From Candidatus Altarchaeales archaeon (lineage in GTDB: Archaea; Altiarchaeota; Altiarchaeia; IMC4; SCGC-AAA252-I15): a stretch of DNA of 13,796 nt. The notes under the pieces were generated by a model, which saw only the letters and a program-made list of their open reading frames with translations, did no database searches and had not been told where the DNA came from. Shown one piece after another: positions 12,497-13,796 of this stretch. A program made the translations under genes and the position numbers. Numbering within the stretch: position 1 is the stretch's first letter; each line of letters begins with the position of its first letter. The DNA lies in NCBI GenBank assembly GCA_014729705.1, contig WJJK01000036.1, positions 1 to 13,796 on the forward strand. The letters run 5' to 3'.

Positions 12497-12790
12497 ATGG
12501 GATTCATTCTACTTCTGTTGATATTTGCGGGTATGGCATGGGGCTGCTCAAAGCTCTCGAAGCACCTGGAGCAGAAAGCTCAGGAGCTGAAACTACGTCA
12601 GATGCAGGAAGAAGCCGCCAAAGAAAGCCTAGCACAGGCAGTGAAGGGCATACACGACGCTGTGGTGCCTCAGGCTCCTACTGGCGCAGAGCGCCTTTTA
12701 GCTGCGAATCAGGAGCTCCTGCGCCGGAACCAGAACCGAAAAGCGGTACAGGATTTGCTGGGTGAGATCGAATCGAATTTTGGGCCTTGA
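12497..12790 (+). CDS. 97-aa membrane-anchored coiled-coil protein
   Basis: Residues 2-17 (GFILLLLIFAGMAWGC) are a hydrophobic segment at the extreme N terminus. Residues 19-52 are a charged helix with coiled-coil character (KLSKHLEQKAQELKLRQMQE then EAAKESLAQAV). A second helix follows (TGAERLLAANQELLRRNQNR). The Cys at 17 follows AWG, which departs from a standard lipobox, and there is no basic N-terminal region, so a simple membrane anchor is more likely than a lipoprotein. The start follows GGGAGG at 12485-12490, and the gene lies 3 bases after the third WRLEIG gene, so it closes the FtsK operon. The stop TGA lies inside the TTGACA of the next promoter. Function unknown; the architecture would also fit a spanin-like or structural protein. 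Confidence 0.65.
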   Translation: MGFILLLLIFAGMAWGCSKLSKHLEQKAQELKLRQMQEEAAKESLAQAVKGIHDAVVPQAPTGAERLLAANQELLRRNQNRKAVQDLLGEIESNFGP

Positions 12791-12815
12791 CATCATAAAG
12801 ACGGGCCATTATTTT
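12787..12815 (+). promoter_or_regulatory. Promoter for the sigma-like gene
   Basis: A perfect -35 TTGACA (12787-12792), 17-base spacer and TATTTT (12810-12815) lie at the end of the 97-aa gene, predicting a leader of about 70 bases before ATG 12893. The -10 differs from the TATATT used at the other promoters in the window. Confidence 0.55.
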
Positions 12816-12844
12816 AATGATACCTAGTCCTACCTACATGAGAT

Positions 12845-12867
12845 ACTTCTTCGCGCTAGAAGTTTTT
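12845..12867 (+). terminator. Weak terminator or leader attenuator
   Basis: ACTTCT (12845-12850) pairs with AGAAGT (12858-12863) around a 7-base loop and is followed directly by TTTT. The stem is short and AT-rich. It would stop part of the transcription from the FtsK operon, and it also lies inside the predicted leader of the sigma-like gene. Confidence 0.3.
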
Positions 12868-12892
12868 ACTCACACAATACTGGAGGTCACGT

Positions 12893-13774
12893 ATGGCCGT
12901 ACGAATAACTAGAGATTTCTGGACTAATTTCAGGACTCATGAGGAAATGCTCCATACGGCATTCCTCCACTGGCATAAAGTATTCCCAAATCCCGAAGGC
13001 GAAGAAGCCGCTTGGAATGAACTCCTCATAAGTTTCCACGATCTCGATGTTTTTAAGAAGTGGGACACAGCCCGTCTTGTCTTCAACAAAAAGGCCCTCG
13101 TTAAACTTCAGGAGAGCAAAAGCGCTGCAGAGATCCAAGCTATGGCTGAGAAGAGGATCAACAAAAGAAAAATCAACGTTGAGACGAAATTCAAATACTT
13201 CATCTTTCGTTGGGTCCAGCAAGCCCTATCAAACGCGTATCAAAAGCGTATACGAGATCGCTATCGATTCGTCCGGTGGGATCGCGCCGAGCAATGTAAT
13301 AGCCAGAACTATTTGAGTCTCGTGAGGAATAGTGGTATCACCGCATGGGATCAAGATGAGATCAATGGAGCAAAGAAACACGGCTCTGCTAGATACCACA
13401 AGCGCAGGGAAGTCATTGAGCGTAAACAAAAGAGGGCCGCTCATGATGCCCCCACGATCAATGATATACATGAGTACTATGGTGATACGTATACTCATCC
13501 TTTGGAAAAGCTTATCGCTCAGGAGACCCGACAGCGGATGCGTGACTGCCTGCCCACCTCTCTCGAGCGTAAAGTCTTTGATTTGAAGCAAGAGGGATAT
13601 AGCGGGGTCGATATCGCTTTCCTTGTCCCTGATCAAGATGCGAGCACAAAGCGCTGTAAAGTATCGCAACGTAAGAAAAGAGGCAATCAGAACAACACAT
13701 CGATCACGCCTTCCTACGTCTCTCTTATCTCAAATCGCATAAAAGAACGCTGTGCCAAAGTCGCTGTCCTATAA
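12893..13774 (+). CDS. Divergent sigma-70-like factor with interrupted region 4
   Basis: A 293-aa basic protein with the layout of a compact sigma factor (regions 2 and 4). Residues 96-125 (ETKFKYFIFRWVQQALSNAY then QKRIRDRYRF) resemble region 2.3-2.4, the part that melts and reads the -10 element. Residues 203-245 (PLEKLIAQETRQRMRDCLPT, SLERKVFDLKQEGYSGVDIA) resemble the start of region 4, with the usual L-P-x-x-x-x-x-V-x-x-L pattern. The expected recognition helix seems to appear only later, at PSYVSLISNRIKERC (273-287). About 25 residues rich in Lys, Arg, Gln and Asn lie between. The start ATG 12893 has TGGAGG at 12881-12886. It has its own promoter. Alternatives: another helix-turn-helix phage regulator. 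It would redirect host RNA polymerase to phage promoters if the call is right. Confidence 0.6.
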   Translation: MAVRITRDFWTNFRTHEEMLHTAFLHWHKVFPNPEGEEAAWNELLISFHDLDVFKKWDTARLVFNKKALVKLQESKSAAEIQAMAEKRINKRKINVETKFKYFIFRWVQQALSNAYQKRIRDRYRFVRWDRAEQCNSQNYLSLVRNSGITAWDQDEINGAKKHGSARYHKRREVIERKQKRAAHDAPTINDIHEYYGDTYTHPLEKLIAQETRQRMRDCLPTSLERKVFDLKQEGYSGVDIAFLVPDQDASTKRCKVSQRKKRGNQNNTSITPSYVSLISNRIKERCAKVAVL

Positions 13775-13787
13775 AATGGGCAGCGAC
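13760..13787 (+). terminator. Hairpin over the stop codon of the sigma-like gene
   Basis: GTCGCTGTCC (13760-13769) pairs with GGGCAGCGAC (13778-13787), ten pairs including one G-U, around an 8-base loop that contains the TAA stop. No T-run follows before the window ends 9 bases later, so it may be a terminator lacking a good U-tract or an mRNA 3'-end stabiliser. Confidence 0.4.
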
Positions 13788-13796
13788 AAATACTAC

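Noticed and set aside
12497..12560. Lipoprotein signal in the 97-aa protein (Cys 17)
   Set aside because: The residues before the Cys (MAWG) depart from the usual lipobox and there is no positive N-terminal region, so a plain membrane anchor is more likely.
1..13796. CRISPR arrays, tRNA or rRNA genes, insertion sequences, integrase or attachment sites
   Set aside because: I saw no regularly spaced repeats, cloverleaf-like segments, transposase or integrase motifs anywhere in the window.

Overview
The window is a compact, gene-dense piece of DNA that most resembles a large tailed phage genome (a phage-like plasmid cannot be excluded). Genes are short, mostly of unknown function, tightly packed with ATGA, TAATG or TTGA stop/start overlaps, and almost all preceded by strong GGAGG-type ribosome binding sites. 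All but one gene lie on the + strand. I see no capsid, tail, terminase, polymerase, tRNA, integrase, IS element or CRISPR array, so the phage assignment rests on gene style and on the FtsK-like and sigma-like genes. The strong Shine-Dalgarno sites and TTGACA/TATATT promoters argue against a Bacteroidetes-type host; the host cannot otherwise be named.

Region 1 (1-4101) is a restriction-modification-like cassette in one transcription unit: an Eco57I-class N6-adenine DNA methyltransferase (5' end probably outside the window), a small membrane-anchored zinc-ribbon protein, an SF2 (DEAH) helicase starting at TTG 1567, a PD-(D/E)XK (Mrr-like D...QVK) nuclease and a 66-aa protein, closed by a terminator at 4110-4148. 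Together they supply methyltransferase, DNA motor and nuclease as separate polypeptides, functions that Type ISP or Type I/III enzymes usually combine.

Region 2 (4102-7038) holds three promoter-led units of small proteins: Cys-rich or zinc-ribbon proteins, two small membrane proteins, a possible frameshifted gene at a C6 run (5006-5011), and unknowns. Terminators lie at 6254-6292 and 7008-7038.

Region 3 (7094-12790) opens with a divergent pair. A minus-strand zinc-ribbon protein faces a TTGACA-N17-TATATT promoter, which is bracketed by a perfect 8-bp inverted repeat (likely operator). This promoter drives a long operon: a soluble FtsK/SpoIIIE-type DNA translocase, a 190-aa unknown, a DUF3150-like coiled-coil protein, a 304-aa membrane-anchored protein, three adjacent related proteins all ending in WRLEIG plus one residue, and a 97-aa membrane/coiled-coil protein. 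The likely theme is a DNA-pumping motor with dedicated partners, but no partner function can be read from sequence.

Region 4 (12787-13796) has its own promoter and a divergent sigma-70-like protein whose region-4 helix-turn-helix appears to carry a basic insertion. It may direct transcription from a subset of phage promoters.

The best candidates for something undescribed are the WRLEIG family inside the FtsK operon, the split methyltransferase/helicase/nuclease cassette, and the unusual sigma-like factor.
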